A program made the position numbers and the translations under genes. A stretch of 64,000 bases of DNA, taken from Sideroxydans sp. CL21. GTDB taxonomy: Bacteria > Pseudomonadota > Gammaproteobacteria > Burkholderiales > Gallionellaceae. Location of the stretch: NCBI RefSeq assembly GCF_902459525.1, contig NZ_LR699166.1, forward strand, positions 3,236,501 to 3,300,500. The letters are read 5' to 3'. The notes below the pieces were generated by a model that saw only the letters and a list, made by a program, of their open reading frames with translations, searched no databases and was not told where the DNA came from. Positions 29,938 through 37,394 of the stretch are shown one piece after another (the first letter of the stretch is position 1; each line of letters begins with the position of its first letter).

Positions 29938-30561
29938 TCAGCGATAATGACTGAACCAGAAGGTCAGCAACGTCAGTGTATAGAGACTACCCAGCACCAG
30001 CAGGATGCCCGCCTGACGGCCATATTTGAAGATATATTCATCCACCCCTGCGCGCCCTATTTCCAATGGCTTCAACCCGCGACGCAGCGATACCCAACGG
30101 TTTGCGCCTTGTTCGAAGTCGCGCAACATGCTGGGGCGCAGCAACAGAAACAGGCTGACGAACGCGGAAAACAATGCACCCAACAGGGCACTCAACACCA
30201 TTGCATCCAGCAATCCGCCAGCCAGCCCTTCCGGCAAATGGAAATACCTGGAAAGCCCGATGACAGTGTTCGTTCGATTCAGGCCGACGGTAAATGAATA
30301 AATAATGTAAGCGGAGGCCAGCAAAATCAGCCAGGCACTGGTGCGGTGATGGCGATAGAACCATGGGTCAATCTCTACGACGCGATCCAACGTTTGATCC
30401 AGATGGCGGGTGGATATCCAGCGATTGAGCAAACTGCTGACCGCTCGTAAACGTTGCGGAAACCACAACAGCAACGCACCGACGACGAGACCGGCAAGGC
30501 TGCCCAGCATCAGAAACAAGACGGCAGAACGTAACAACAGTGCTTCGACGATGGGGTTCAC
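29938..30561 (-). CDS. Unknown four-helix membrane protein inside the MSHA locus
   Basis: From the GTG at 30561 (GAGG six bases upstream, 7 bases after the stop of the preceding prepilin gene) the protein has 207 residues. Four hydrophobic segments lie at about residues 8-32, 73-92, 116-140 and 182-203. Between helices 1 and 2 is a charged loop (RWISTRHLDQTLDRVVEIDPWFYRHH), and before helix 4 a basic loop (RDFEQGANRWVSLRRGLKPLEIGRAG). It matches no standard Msh protein that I know. An ATG start at 30645 would overlap the upstream gene by 77 bases. Its position between the platform genes and mshA suggests an accessory pilus role; this is inference only. Confidence 0.75.
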   Translation of the reverse strand: MNPIVEALLLRSAVLFLMLGSLAGLVVGALLLWFPQRLRAVSSLLNRWISTRHLDQTLDRVVEIDPWFYRHHRTSAWLILLASAYIIYSFTVGLNRTNTVIGLSRYFHLPEGLAGGLLDAMVLSALLGALFSAFVSLFLLLRPSMLRDFEQGANRWVSLRRGLKPLEIGRAGVDEYIFKYGRQAGILLVLGSLYTLTLLTFWFSHYR

Positions 30562-30568
30562 AAGTGCC

Positions 30569-31177
30569 TCAATCAAACCAGCGATAAGGCTCGGTAGGCT
30601 CGAATAAAGTCGAGGCCAGCTCTTTTTTACTTCCCGCGGCATCACCTACCGGCGATTCATACTCAAGCTTGACGTGGAAACGTATCCACTTCTGCCCGTC
30701 TTTGCCGGGAGTGAAATAATCACTGCGATCCAGTACATAGATCAGTTCATGCGACTTCAGATCGAACATCCAGTGGCCCGGCGTGACGGTCTTGGATGTC
30801 GGGTCAAAAAACTCGCCTGCGTAGTTCTTGGGTTTCTGCTGTAGCAAGTCTATCGGGTTGCCTGTAACAAGTGCATTCAACTCTTTTTCTGTCGCAGCTC
30901 CGTGCGTCATCAGGGAACCGGTACGCATTACCAATGCACTTTGCAACGCGCCCGCCGTCTGCTCCACGACCGTCTTTTCTGCCTGTTCCTGATAATAGGG
31001 TATACGCGATAACAATGAACCCGCCAATATCGCGACGACGCTGATGACAACAATCAGTTCGAGGAGGGTAAATCCTTTGCAGGATTCAGGATGCAGGATA
31101 CGGGAATCAGGCGGCACCCCAAATCGGTGAGCGTATTCATCACCCTGTATCCCATATCCTGCATCCCGCATCCTCAT
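30569..31177 (-). CDS. Prepilin-type MSHA protein (MshF/MshB position) with repeat-derived leader
   Basis: The prepilin motif is SCKG/FTLLELIVVISVVAILAGSL with Glu+5. The start at 31177 overlaps the mshG stop (ATGA), giving a leader of about 35 residues (MRMRDAGYGIQGDEYAHRFG then VPPDSRILHPESCKG), much longer than those of its neighbours. Almost all of this leader is encoded by the palindromic repeat at 31080-31175. The soluble part (VVEQTAGALQSALVMRTGSLMTHGAA...) is not a standard pilin sequence; size (202 residues) and position fit MshF or MshB. It overlaps mshG upstream and nearly abuts the 4-TM gene downstream. Confidence 0.8.
   Translation of the reverse strand: MRMRDAGYGIQGDEYAHRFGVPPDSRILHPESCKGFTLLELIVVISVVAILAGSLLSRIPYYQEQAEKTVVEQTAGALQSALVMRTGSLMTHGAATEKELNALVTGNPIDLLQQKPKNYAGEFFDPTSKTVTPGHWMFDLKSHELIYVLDRSDYFTPGKDGQKWIRFHVKLEYESPVGDAAGSKKELASTLFEPTEPYRWFD
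31080..31175. repeat. Palindromic repeat inside the prepilin leader-coding sequence
   Basis: Bases 31080-31111 and 31144-31175 are imperfect reverse complements, agreeing at 26 of 32 positions by hand alignment. The arms are themselves built from short GGATxCAGGATxCGGGAT-type words. The ~32-base loop is GC-mixed. The whole element stays in frame and stop-free in the minus strand, where it encodes the unusual leader peptide, and its edge reaches the mshG stop codon. Confidence 0.75.
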
Positions 31178-32415
31178 CTGTGCAACGCCACTTTGCCCAA
31201 ATCCCACATCGGCAAAAAGATGCCCAGCGCGAGAACCAGAACCATGCCTCCGAGCAAGACGATCATGATGGGTTCGATGTTCGCGCTCAGGCTTTTGATC
31301 TCGTATTCCACTTCGCGCTCGTACATGCCGGCGATCTCGAACATCAGGCCGTCCATGTCACCCGTCTCTTCACCCACGGCAATCATCTGTAACACGGTCG
31401 GGTTAAATACACCGGTAGCCGCCGCAGTGCGCAAGATGCTCTCTCCGCGCTCGACACCGTCACGCATCTGCTCGACACGGCTGCGCATGAATTCGTTATC
31501 CACCACCAGCCCGACCGAATTCAAACCCTGCACGATAGGAATGCCGCTCTTGAACGACAGCGCCAGACTGCGCGCAAAACGCGCCAATGTCGCCTTCATG
31601 ATGATCCTGCCCGCAATCGGGATGTGGAGCTTGTAGCGATCCCATTTGTAGCGCCCGTCCACAGTACTAATCCAAGAACGGAACCCTACCACCGCACCGA
31701 TCAGCAACGCCAGCAGGATCGGCCAGGACTGCACCATGAAGCCGGAGAAGCCCATCAAAATCCTGGTCATCAGCGGCAGCTCGGCATGGAAACCTGCAAA
31801 TACTTTGGCAAAAGCGGGAATGACGAAGATGTTGACGACGACGATGGCGATGCCCATCGCAATCACCACGAACATCGGATAGCGCACAGCCGCCTTGATG
31901 CGGTCTTTCATGTCTTTCTCAAACTCAAGATGCTCATACAGCCGCAGGAAGGTGACATCCAGCATGCCGGTCATTTCACCGACCTGCACCATGCTCAGAT
32001 AAAACGGGGAGAACACCTTGGGATGGCGGCGCAACGCGGTAGAAAGTTCTCGTCCGCTGTCCAGACTTTCCCGCAGATCTTGCAACATGGCGGCAAATGC
32101 GGGGTTCTGCGTGGATTCCTGCAGTCCGGCCAGAGCGCGCATGATCGGCACGCCCGCCTTGAGCAGGGTATACATCTGGCGACTGAACAACATCACTTCC
32201 TGTGTGTCGACCTTCTTCTCCATCGTAAGCCTGTTCCACAGACTTATCTGAGCACCGCTGGTACTGCGAACAACCTGGGACGTCAGCTTGATGTCGGTCG
32301 GTGTAATGCCTGTTTTCAACAACTGGTCGGCGACGACTCCGCTATCCACCCCTTCCAGCGAACCCTGAACGAGGTCGCCGCGGCTGCTTCTTCCCTTGTA
32401 GGCGAATACGGGCAT
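31174..32415 (-). CDS. mshG: MSHA inner-membrane platform protein MshG (GspF/PilC family)
   Basis: A 413-residue polytopic protein with two T2SSF domains, each ending in transmembrane helices: the first includes FSRQMYTLLKAGVPIMRAL...YLSMVQVGEMTGML, the second FARSLALSFKSGIPIVQGL...MIAVGEETGDMDGL. Helices are near residues 168-195, 215-240 and 378-400. The PilC/GspF fold is the rotor base on which the ATPase acts to extrude pilin. Its start overlaps the mshE stop and its stop overlaps the next prepilin start. Confidence 0.95.
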   Translation of the reverse strand: MPVFAYKGRSSRGDLVQGSLEGVDSGVVADQLLKTGITPTDIKLTSQVVRSTSGAQISLWNRLTMEKKVDTQEVMLFSRQMYTLLKAGVPIMRALAGLQESTQNPAFAAMLQDLRESLDSGRELSTALRRHPKVFSPFYLSMVQVGEMTGMLDVTFLRLYEHLEFEKDMKDRIKAAVRYPMFVVIAMGIAIVVVNIFVIPAFAKVFAGFHAELPLMTRILMGFSGFMVQSWPILLALLIGAVVGFRSWISTVDGRYKWDRYKLHIPIAGRIIMKATLARFARSLALSFKSGIPIVQGLNSVGLVVDNEFMRSRVEQMRDGVERGESILRTAAATGVFNPTVLQMIAVGEETGDMDGLMFEIAGMYEREVEYEIKSLSANIEPIMIVLLGGMVLVLALGIFLPMWDLGKVALHR

Positions 32416-34118
32416 CAGTCTTCAACTTGGTTGCTGATGCGCATGACTTCCGAGACGCTGGTGCGTCCCAGCTTCATTTCACGCAAGGCAGCGTCAAGCA
32501 GGGTCTTGCCTTTCAGGTGATCGCGCGCGACTTGCATGAAGTGCGAGTTGTCGTCATGCGCGGCGGCCTCAACCAGTGCCTGCCCCATCTCCAGCATTTC
32601 GTAGACACCCATGCGCCCGTGATACCCCGTGCCGTTGCAATGCGAACAGCCTCGGCCATGCAGCAACGTGCCCCAATCGTTACGGGATACGCCTTCCGCT
32701 TCCAGCCATTCGGCTTCTTGCGGCGTAGGAATATGTTTTTCGCTGCAGCTTTCGCAAACGCGGCGCAGTAAACGTTGCGCCAGCACGGCCTGCACCGACG
32801 AAGCCACCATGTATTTTGGCGCGCCCATGTCGACCAGGCGGAACAGGGTACCGGCGGTGTCGCGGGTGTGCAGTGTGGACAACACCAGGTGACCGGTCAT
32901 CGCGGCGCGCATCCCGATCTGTGCCGTTTCGGCATCGCGCATTTCGCCGACGAGAATAATGTCCGGATCCTGGCGCAAGGCGGAGCGCAGCACACGCGAA
33001 AAAGTCAGTTCGATCTTCTCGTTCACCTGTACCTGGTTGATGCCGGGCAAGCGGTATTCCACCGGGTCTTCCACGGTGATGATTTTCTGGTCGATGGTGT
33101 TGATCTCTGCCAGACCGGCGTACAGCGTGGTGGTCTTGCCGCTACCGGTCGGACCGGTGACCAGTACCATACCGTTGCTACGCTGGATAATTTCGCGGAA
33201 ACGCTTGAGCATATCCGGCGGCATGCCGAGCTTGTCCAGGGTCAGAAAACTGCCGCTCTGGTTGAGCAGACGCATCACCACCGATTCTCCGTATTGCGTC
33301 GGCATGGTGGAGATACGCACATCGATCGCCTGGTCGCGAACGCGCATGTTGAAACGTCCGTCTTGCGGCAACCGCTTTTCGGAAATATCCAGGCCGGACA
33401 TCAGCTTGAGGCGCAAGGCCAGGGCATTCGCAATCTTGCTGTCCGTCTCCGTTTGCAGGTGCAATGCCCCGTCGATGCGGAAGCGTATTTGCAAGCGCGA
33501 TTCCTGCGGCTCGATGTGGATGTCGGAAGCGCGTACCTGGGTCGCATCGTCGAACATGGTCTGCAACAACTTGACCACCGGCGCTTCTTCGAGTCCGACT
33601 GAATCGCTCAGGGTACCAAAGTCGATGTAGCTATCGCCCAAGTCTTCCGAAACTTCGCGTGCCAAACCGCTAATTTCTTCGGTGCGGCGGTAGACACGGT
33701 CTATGGTCTCCAGCAACTGGCCTTCGGTAACGACGGCAACATCAATATCGCGCTTGAGCAGACGCGCAATCTCGTCAAACGCGAACAGATCTGTCGGGTC
33801 TGCCATGCCAACCAGCAGCGCACCGTTGCGCTCTTCCAGCGCGACCGCCCGGAAACGCCGCGCCTGGTTCTCCGGCAGGCGGCGCACAATCTCGAGATTG
33901 ACGTTGTAGTACTTGAGGTTGATGAAGGGGATGTTGAGCTGTTTGGCGATGCCTTCGGATATCTGATCTTCGCTGACGAAAGCATTATCCACCAGCACGC
34001 GGCCGAGCTTGCGACCACTGCGCTTTTGCTGCTCCAATGCAAACTGGAGCTGATCCAGTGAAATGAGTTTCTGCTGCACCAGCAGATCGCCTAAGCGGAT
34101 TTTCTCCGGACGCGCCAT
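32415..34118 (-). CDS. mshE: MSHA extension ATPase MshE with c-di-GMP-binding N-domain
   Basis: The start at 34118 (MARPEKIRLGDLLVQQKLIS) is set by a GGGGGG ribosome site. The N-terminus holds two tandem 24-residue-type MshEN motifs (RLGDLLVQQKLISLDQLQFA and KLGRVLVDNAFVSEDQISEG), the family known to bind c-di-GMP in Vibrio MshE. The ATPase core has Walker A GPTGSGKTTT (about residue 320), the Asp box EDPVEYRLPGINQVQVN, Walker B ILVGEMRDAETA, the His box TLHTRDTAG, and a zinc tetracysteine (CESC...CSHC). At 567 residues it is normal. It is the first gene of the locus. Confidence 0.95.
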   Translation of the reverse strand: MARPEKIRLGDLLVQQKLISLDQLQFALEQQKRSGRKLGRVLVDNAFVSEDQISEGIAKQLNIPFINLKYYNVNLEIVRRLPENQARRFRAVALEERNGALLVGMADPTDLFAFDEIARLLKRDIDVAVVTEGQLLETIDRVYRRTEEISGLAREVSEDLGDSYIDFGTLSDSVGLEEAPVVKLLQTMFDDATQVRASDIHIEPQESRLQIRFRIDGALHLQTETDSKIANALALRLKLMSGLDISEKRLPQDGRFNMRVRDQAIDVRISTMPTQYGESVVMRLLNQSGSFLTLDKLGMPPDMLKRFREIIQRSNGMVLVTGPTGSGKTTTLYAGLAEINTIDQKIITVEDPVEYRLPGINQVQVNEKIELTFSRVLRSALRQDPDIILVGEMRDAETAQIGMRAAMTGHLVLSTLHTRDTAGTLFRLVDMGAPKYMVASSVQAVLAQRLLRRVCESCSEKHIPTPQEAEWLEAEGVSRNDWGTLLHGRGCSHCNGTGYHGRMGVYEMLEMGQALVEAAAHDDNSHFMQVARDHLKGKTLLDAALREMKLGRTSVSEVMRISNQVED

Positions 34119-34161
34119 AATTCCCCCCTTGTGACTTTCCAAACCTTGTTGATGGGGACGG

Positions 34162-34190
34162 AAGTTAGCCGTTTTTCCCTGTACTGACAA
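34162..34190 (-). promoter_or_regulatory. Candidate sigma-70 promoter of the MSHA locus
   Basis: On the minus strand TTGTCA (34190-34185) is followed, after a 17-base spacer, by TAACTT (34167-34162), about 45 bases before the mshE start codon. The -35 is a good match and the -10 is partial. Only ~90 bases separate mshE from the divergent trmL, so any mshE promoter must lie here. Confidence 0.4.
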
Positions 34191-34210
34191 GCCTTCTGAG
34201 TGTTTTCTTC

Positions 34211-34696
34211 ATGTTTAACGTGATCTTGTACGAGCCAGAAATCCCGCCCAACACCGGCAATGTCATCCGTTTGTGTGCGAACACCGGTGTCCGCCTGCAC
34301 CTGATCCGCCCGCTGGGGTTTGCGCTCGACGACAAGCATATGCGCCGCGCCGGCCTGGATTATCACGAATACGCATCAATGCAAGTGCATGACAGCCTTG
34401 CTGATTGTTTGCGCAGTTTGCCTCAGGCACGCCTGTTCGCCTTTACCACCAAGGCCGTACATCACTACCACGAGGTGCAGTATCAAGCCGGGGACGCCTT
34501 TTTGTTCGGGCCGGAAAGCCGCGGACTGCCAAACGAGGTATTGGAATCGATCGCGCCGGAGCGGCGCTTGCGTTTGCCGATGTTGCCGGACAACCGCAGT
34601 TTGAACCTGTCTAATACGGTGGCCGTGGTGGTGTTCGAAGCTTGGCGGCAGTGCAACTTTGCCGGCAGTCAGCCCATGAATTCGCTGCCGGGCTGA
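34211..34696 (+). CDS. trmL: tRNA (cytidine/uridine-34 2'-O)-methyltransferase
   Basis: A small SPOUT methyltransferase (161 residues; E. coli TrmL has 157). MFNVILYEPEIPPNTGNVIRLCANTG is the family N-terminus, and the SAM trefoil-knot motifs are LFGPESRGLPNEVL and LPMLPDNRSLNLSNTVAVVVFEAWRQ. It modifies the wobble base of tRNA-Leu. It is divergent from mshE, and its last 28 bases overlap the 3' end of the converging gpsA gene. Confidence 0.95.
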   Translation: MFNVILYEPEIPPNTGNVIRLCANTGVRLHLIRPLGFALDDKHMRRAGLDYHEYASMQVHDSLADCLRSLPQARLFAFTTKAVHHYHEVQYQAGDAFLFGPESRGLPNEVLESIAPERRLRLPMLPDNRSLNLSNTVAVVVFEAWRQCNFAGSQPMNSLPG

Positions 34697-35673
34697 CGGC
34701 TCAGCAGCGCCTCGACTGCTTTGCCCACCGCAAGGTTTTCATACAAAACGCGATATACCGCCTCGCAGATCGGCATCTCAACCCCGCGTTGCGCGGCAAT
34801 GCAGTGTACTTCGCGTGCCGTGTACACACCTTCCGCCACGTGTCCCAACTCATCAAGGATAGTCGCGAGCGACTTGCCTTGTGCCAACAGCATGCCGACC
34901 TGACGGTTGCGTGAAAGATCGCCAGTACAGGTGAGTATCAGGTCGCCCACGCCGGACAGCCCGCCCAATGTTTCAGCATGACCGCCCATTTGCAGGCCCA
35001 GCCGTGTCATCTCGGCCAATCCGCGGGTGAGCAAGGCGGCACGTGCATTCAGGCCCATATGCATGCCGTCGCAGATGCCCGCCGCGATGGCCAGTACGTT
35101 CTTAATCGCTCCGCCGATCTCGACGCCGACCACATCGGTGCTGGAGTAAATGCGCAAACGGGAATGGTGCAGCGCCTTCGCCGTGCTTTGCGCGAACTCG
35201 CCATCGCCGGAGGCCAGCGTCAAGGCCGTCGGCAGACTGCGCGCCACTTCCTGGGCGAAACTGGGACCGGACAGCACACCGCGCGGAAAAGAGGCGGGCA
35301 ATGTCTCGGTGACGATCTGATGGGGAAGTTGAGAAGTACCGCTCTCGAATCCTTTGCACACCCAAATCACTGCAGGGAATTCAACAGCGAGAGGGAAACG
35401 GCTAGCAATCTGTTGCAACGTGCTGCGCAGCGCCGCAACCGGAACGGCAACGATAACCAACTCGACACCGGCCAGGACCTCGTCCAGATCGGCGGAAAGC
35501 TTCAGTTCTGCAGGCAGGGTGATATCGGGCAGATAGCGTTGATTCTGGCGAGAGCTGCGCATCGCCTCTACCCTGTGCGCATCTCGTGCCCACAGGGTGA
35601 CTTGGTGGCGCGGGGCGAAACTGACTGCCAGTGCCGTTCCCCATGCCCCGGAACCCAATACTGCGATTTTCAT
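34669..35673 (-). CDS. gpsA: Glycerol-3-phosphate dehydrogenase [NAD(P)+]
   Basis: It makes sn-glycerol-3-phosphate for phospholipids from dihydroxyacetone phosphate. The start at 35673 (MKIAVLGSGAWGTALAVSFA) places the Rossmann GxGxxG at residues 7-12. Other motifs are KGFESGTSQLPHQIV, LSGPSFAQEVARSLPTA, the catalytic Lys region EIGGAIKNVLAIAAGICDG and NARAALLTRGLAEMTRLG. Its ATG overlaps the upstream stop (TGATG), and its 3' end overlaps the end of trmL. Confidence 0.96.
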   Translation of the reverse strand: MKIAVLGSGAWGTALAVSFAPRHQVTLWARDAHRVEAMRSSRQNQRYLPDITLPAELKLSADLDEVLAGVELVIVAVPVAALRSTLQQIASRFPLAVEFPAVIWVCKGFESGTSQLPHQIVTETLPASFPRGVLSGPSFAQEVARSLPTALTLASGDGEFAQSTAKALHHSRLRIYSSTDVVGVEIGGAIKNVLAIAAGICDGMHMGLNARAALLTRGLAEMTRLGLQMGGHAETLGGLSGVGDLILTCTGDLSRNRQVGMLLAQGKSLATILDELGHVAEGVYTAREVHCIAAQRGVEMPICEAVYRVLYENLAVGKAVEALLSRQPGSEFMG

Positions 35674-36194
35674 CAGTCGCCCCACACATCGCCGGACTTC
35701 AGGTAACCCGTGCTACCGTCCGCATGGCGTACCTTGACCCAACCTGTACCTGTATTGCCGAGCCATTCCAGACCGAGTTGCTGTGTGGCCTTGAATACCA
35801 CGTCTGAATTATTGTCAGGATTGCGATACACAGTAGTAGTTGGAACCGTCACCATGACGTAGCGTTTGCTGCTCAGATGGCGTTTTTCTATCCAGAACAA
35901 CTTGCCCGAGTTGTCACGCACCTTGACCCAGTTGTCCAGCACAACCACTTGCTCCAAGGGCAGGTAGCGTGTGGCTACGAACAATTTTTTCGCCTTCAGC
36001 GAATTGGCGTCGTAGAGGATGGCAGGCTCGGCAACCGAAACAAAGTCAAAAGCGTGGGCCGCATGGACGACGCCCAACAACAGCAGGACTGTCGCCAGGC
36101 GTCTCGCCAACCTTAAACTCGCGCAGCGATTCGTTCGTTCCCTCGCCCTATGGGAGAGGGTTGGTGCGAGGGTTAGGGGCATGTCGAGTTTCAT
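35673..36194 (-). CDS. SH3-domain protein with signal peptide
   Basis: After a positively charged N-terminus and a hydrophobic signal (LATVLLLLGVVHAAHA), the mature part has two bacterial SH3-like folds (AEPAILYDANSLKAKKLFVA...WVKVRDNSGKLFWIEKRHLS and TVPTTTVYRNPDNNSDVVFK...WVKVRHADGSTGYLKSGDVW). Such domains bind cell-wall peptides or proteins in the periplasm; the exact role is unknown. The start is uncertain: the ATGs at 36194 and 36182 both lack a good ribosome site, and the residues between them and the signal (PLTLAPTLSHRARE) are encoded by a dispersed repeat. A TTG at 36110 would give a shorter form. Confidence 0.75.
   Translation of the reverse strand: MKLDMPLTLAPTLSHRARERTNRCASLRLARRLATVLLLLGVVHAAHAFDFVSVAEPAILYDANSLKAKKLFVATRYLPLEQVVVLDNWVKVRDNSGKLFWIEKRHLSSKRYVMVTVPTTTVYRNPDNNSDVVFKATQQLGLEWLGNTGTGWVKVRHADGSTGYLKSGDVWGD
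36140..36180. repeat. Second copy of the dispersed CTCTCCC repeat
   Basis: CCCTCGCCCTATGGGAGAGG followed by GTTGGTGCGAGGGTTAGGGG is, in reverse complement, the same family as 13590-13626 (CTAACCCTC...ACCCTCTCCC...). Here it occupies the 5' end of the SH3-protein frame, either just upstream of the true start or inside the coding sequence. Confidence 0.6.
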
Positions 36195-36224
36195 TATCGA
36201 ATGATGACTCTATCGCAATGCCCG

Positions 36225-36707
36225 TTAGTGCTTGACCGCCTCTGTAGCCTGGCTTTCAGCTTGTGACTGCTGCTTTTGCTGCTGAAAGAGTCCTTCGAAA
36301 TTGATCGGATTGAGAAGAACCGGTGCAAATCCGCCGCGTACCGCCACGTCCGACACCACTTCGCGCAAATAGGGATAAAGAATATTGGGGCAGGCAACCG
36401 CCAGCACCGTTTCCATATCTTCCGCCGGCAAATTGCGTATCTGGAATATACCGGCCTGTTTGGCCTCGATCAGGAACAGCACTTTGTCTTTTCCCTGTAG
36501 CTTTGCCGTGACCGTGACCGTGACGGTGACATCGAACAAGCCTTCTTCGAGAGGCGCAGCCTGGGTCTGCAATTGCAGATCGATCTGGGGATTTTCGCGC
36601 TCCAGAAATATACCGGGAGCATTGGGTATCTCCAGCGACAGATCTTTCACGTACAGTTTTTCGATGTTGAAGACGGGCTGCGTGTTTGTTTGTGCTGCTT
36701 CAGTCAT
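36225..36707 (-). CDS. secB: Protein-export chaperone SecB
   Basis: A tetrameric chaperone that keeps preproteins unfolded and hands them to SecA. The start at 36707 gives MTEAAQTNTQPVFNIEKLYV and 160 residues, the normal size. Core motifs: YVKDLSLEIPNAPGIF, EEGLFDVTVTVTVTAKLQGK, EAKQAGIFQIRN and CPNILYPYLREVVSDVAVRGGFAPVLLNPINFEGLF. The VTVTVTVTA stretch is encoded by a short tandem run of GACCGT-like hexamers. It follows grxC by 10 bases, the common grxC-secB-gpsA neighbourhood. Confidence 0.96.
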   Translation of the reverse strand: MTEAAQTNTQPVFNIEKLYVKDLSLEIPNAPGIFLERENPQIDLQLQTQAAPLEEGLFDVTVTVTVTAKLQGKDKVLFLIEAKQAGIFQIRNLPAEDMETVLAVACPNILYPYLREVVSDVAVRGGFAPVLLNPINFEGLFQQQKQQSQAESQATEAVKH

Positions 36708-36717
36708 GACATTTTCC

Positions 36718-36981
36718 TCATTGATTTTTCGCCAACATGGCATCCAGTTTTCCCGCCCGATCCAGTGCCGCCATGTCGTCGTATCCTCCGACATGTTCGC
36801 CATTGATATAGATCTGCGGCACGGTACGGCGACCCGATTCCCGAATCATAATCTCGAGCATTTCGGGCTGGAGATCGACGCGTATCTTCTCGATATCCTT
36901 TATCCCCTTGCGCTGCAACAGATGTTCGGCGCGCACGCAATACGGGCAGACTTCCGTGCAATACATGACGATCTTGGCCAT
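36718..36981 (-). CDS. grxC: Glutaredoxin 3
   Basis: An 87-residue dithiol glutaredoxin with active site C12-P-Y-C15 (MYCTEVCPYCVRAEHLL), the TVPQIYING cis-Pro loop and the GGYDDMAALDRAGKL glutathione-binding end. It reduces glutathione-mixed disulfides and can serve ribonucleotide reductase. The start at 36981 overlaps the rhodanese stop (TGATG). secB follows 10 bases downstream. Confidence 0.95.
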   Translation of the reverse strand: MAKIVMYCTEVCPYCVRAEHLLQRKGIKDIEKIRVDLQPEMLEIMIRESGRRTVPQIYINGEHVGGYDDMAALDRAGKLDAMLAKNQ

Positions 36982-37394
36982 CATTTCTCCAGCGGCAGAC
37001 CGGCTTTTTGCCAGGCCATCACACCGCCATTCAGGTTGTGGACCTGGGCAAATCCCTGCTTGCCCAGTACGGCACAGGCGGAAGCCGAACGCTGGCCGCT
37101 GCGGCACACCGCGACGATGGGGCGTTCGCGATATTTTTCCAGCTCACCGATGCGTTCCAGGAGCTTGCCCACCGGAATAAGCTTGCTGTTCAAAATATGC
37201 CCGGAATCATATTCGTTTTGTTCGCGCACATCCAAAACCAATGCGTTCTTGTGATTGATCAACTGCATTGCGGCCATATGATCAACCTCTTTGATACCGC
37301 GCAAACGGTTGCCAAAGAACGACCAGAACAGCATCGCTCCGCTGGACACTGCGACCAGGACTGTCCAGCTGTTATTTTGCAGGAATTGCAGCAC
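36981..37394 (-). CDS. Membrane-anchored rhodanese-like sulfurtransferase
   Basis: One transmembrane helix (about residues 10-28) is followed by a single rhodanese domain: LVLDVREQNEYDSGHI, and the catalytic loop C97-RSGQRS. The domain would face the cytoplasm or periplasm depending on topology. Similar YibN-type proteins sit beside grxC and secB in many proteobacteria. Sulfane-sulfur transfer is the family activity; the acceptor is unknown. It overlaps the pglL 3' end by 23 nt and grxC by 1. Confidence 0.9.
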   Translation of the reverse strand: MLQFLQNNSWTVLVAVSSGAMLFWSFFGNRLRGIKEVDHMAAMQLINHKNALVLDVREQNEYDSGHILNSKLIPVGKLLERIGELEKYRERPIVAVCRSGQRSASACAVLGKQGFAQVHNLNGGVMAWQKAGLPLEK

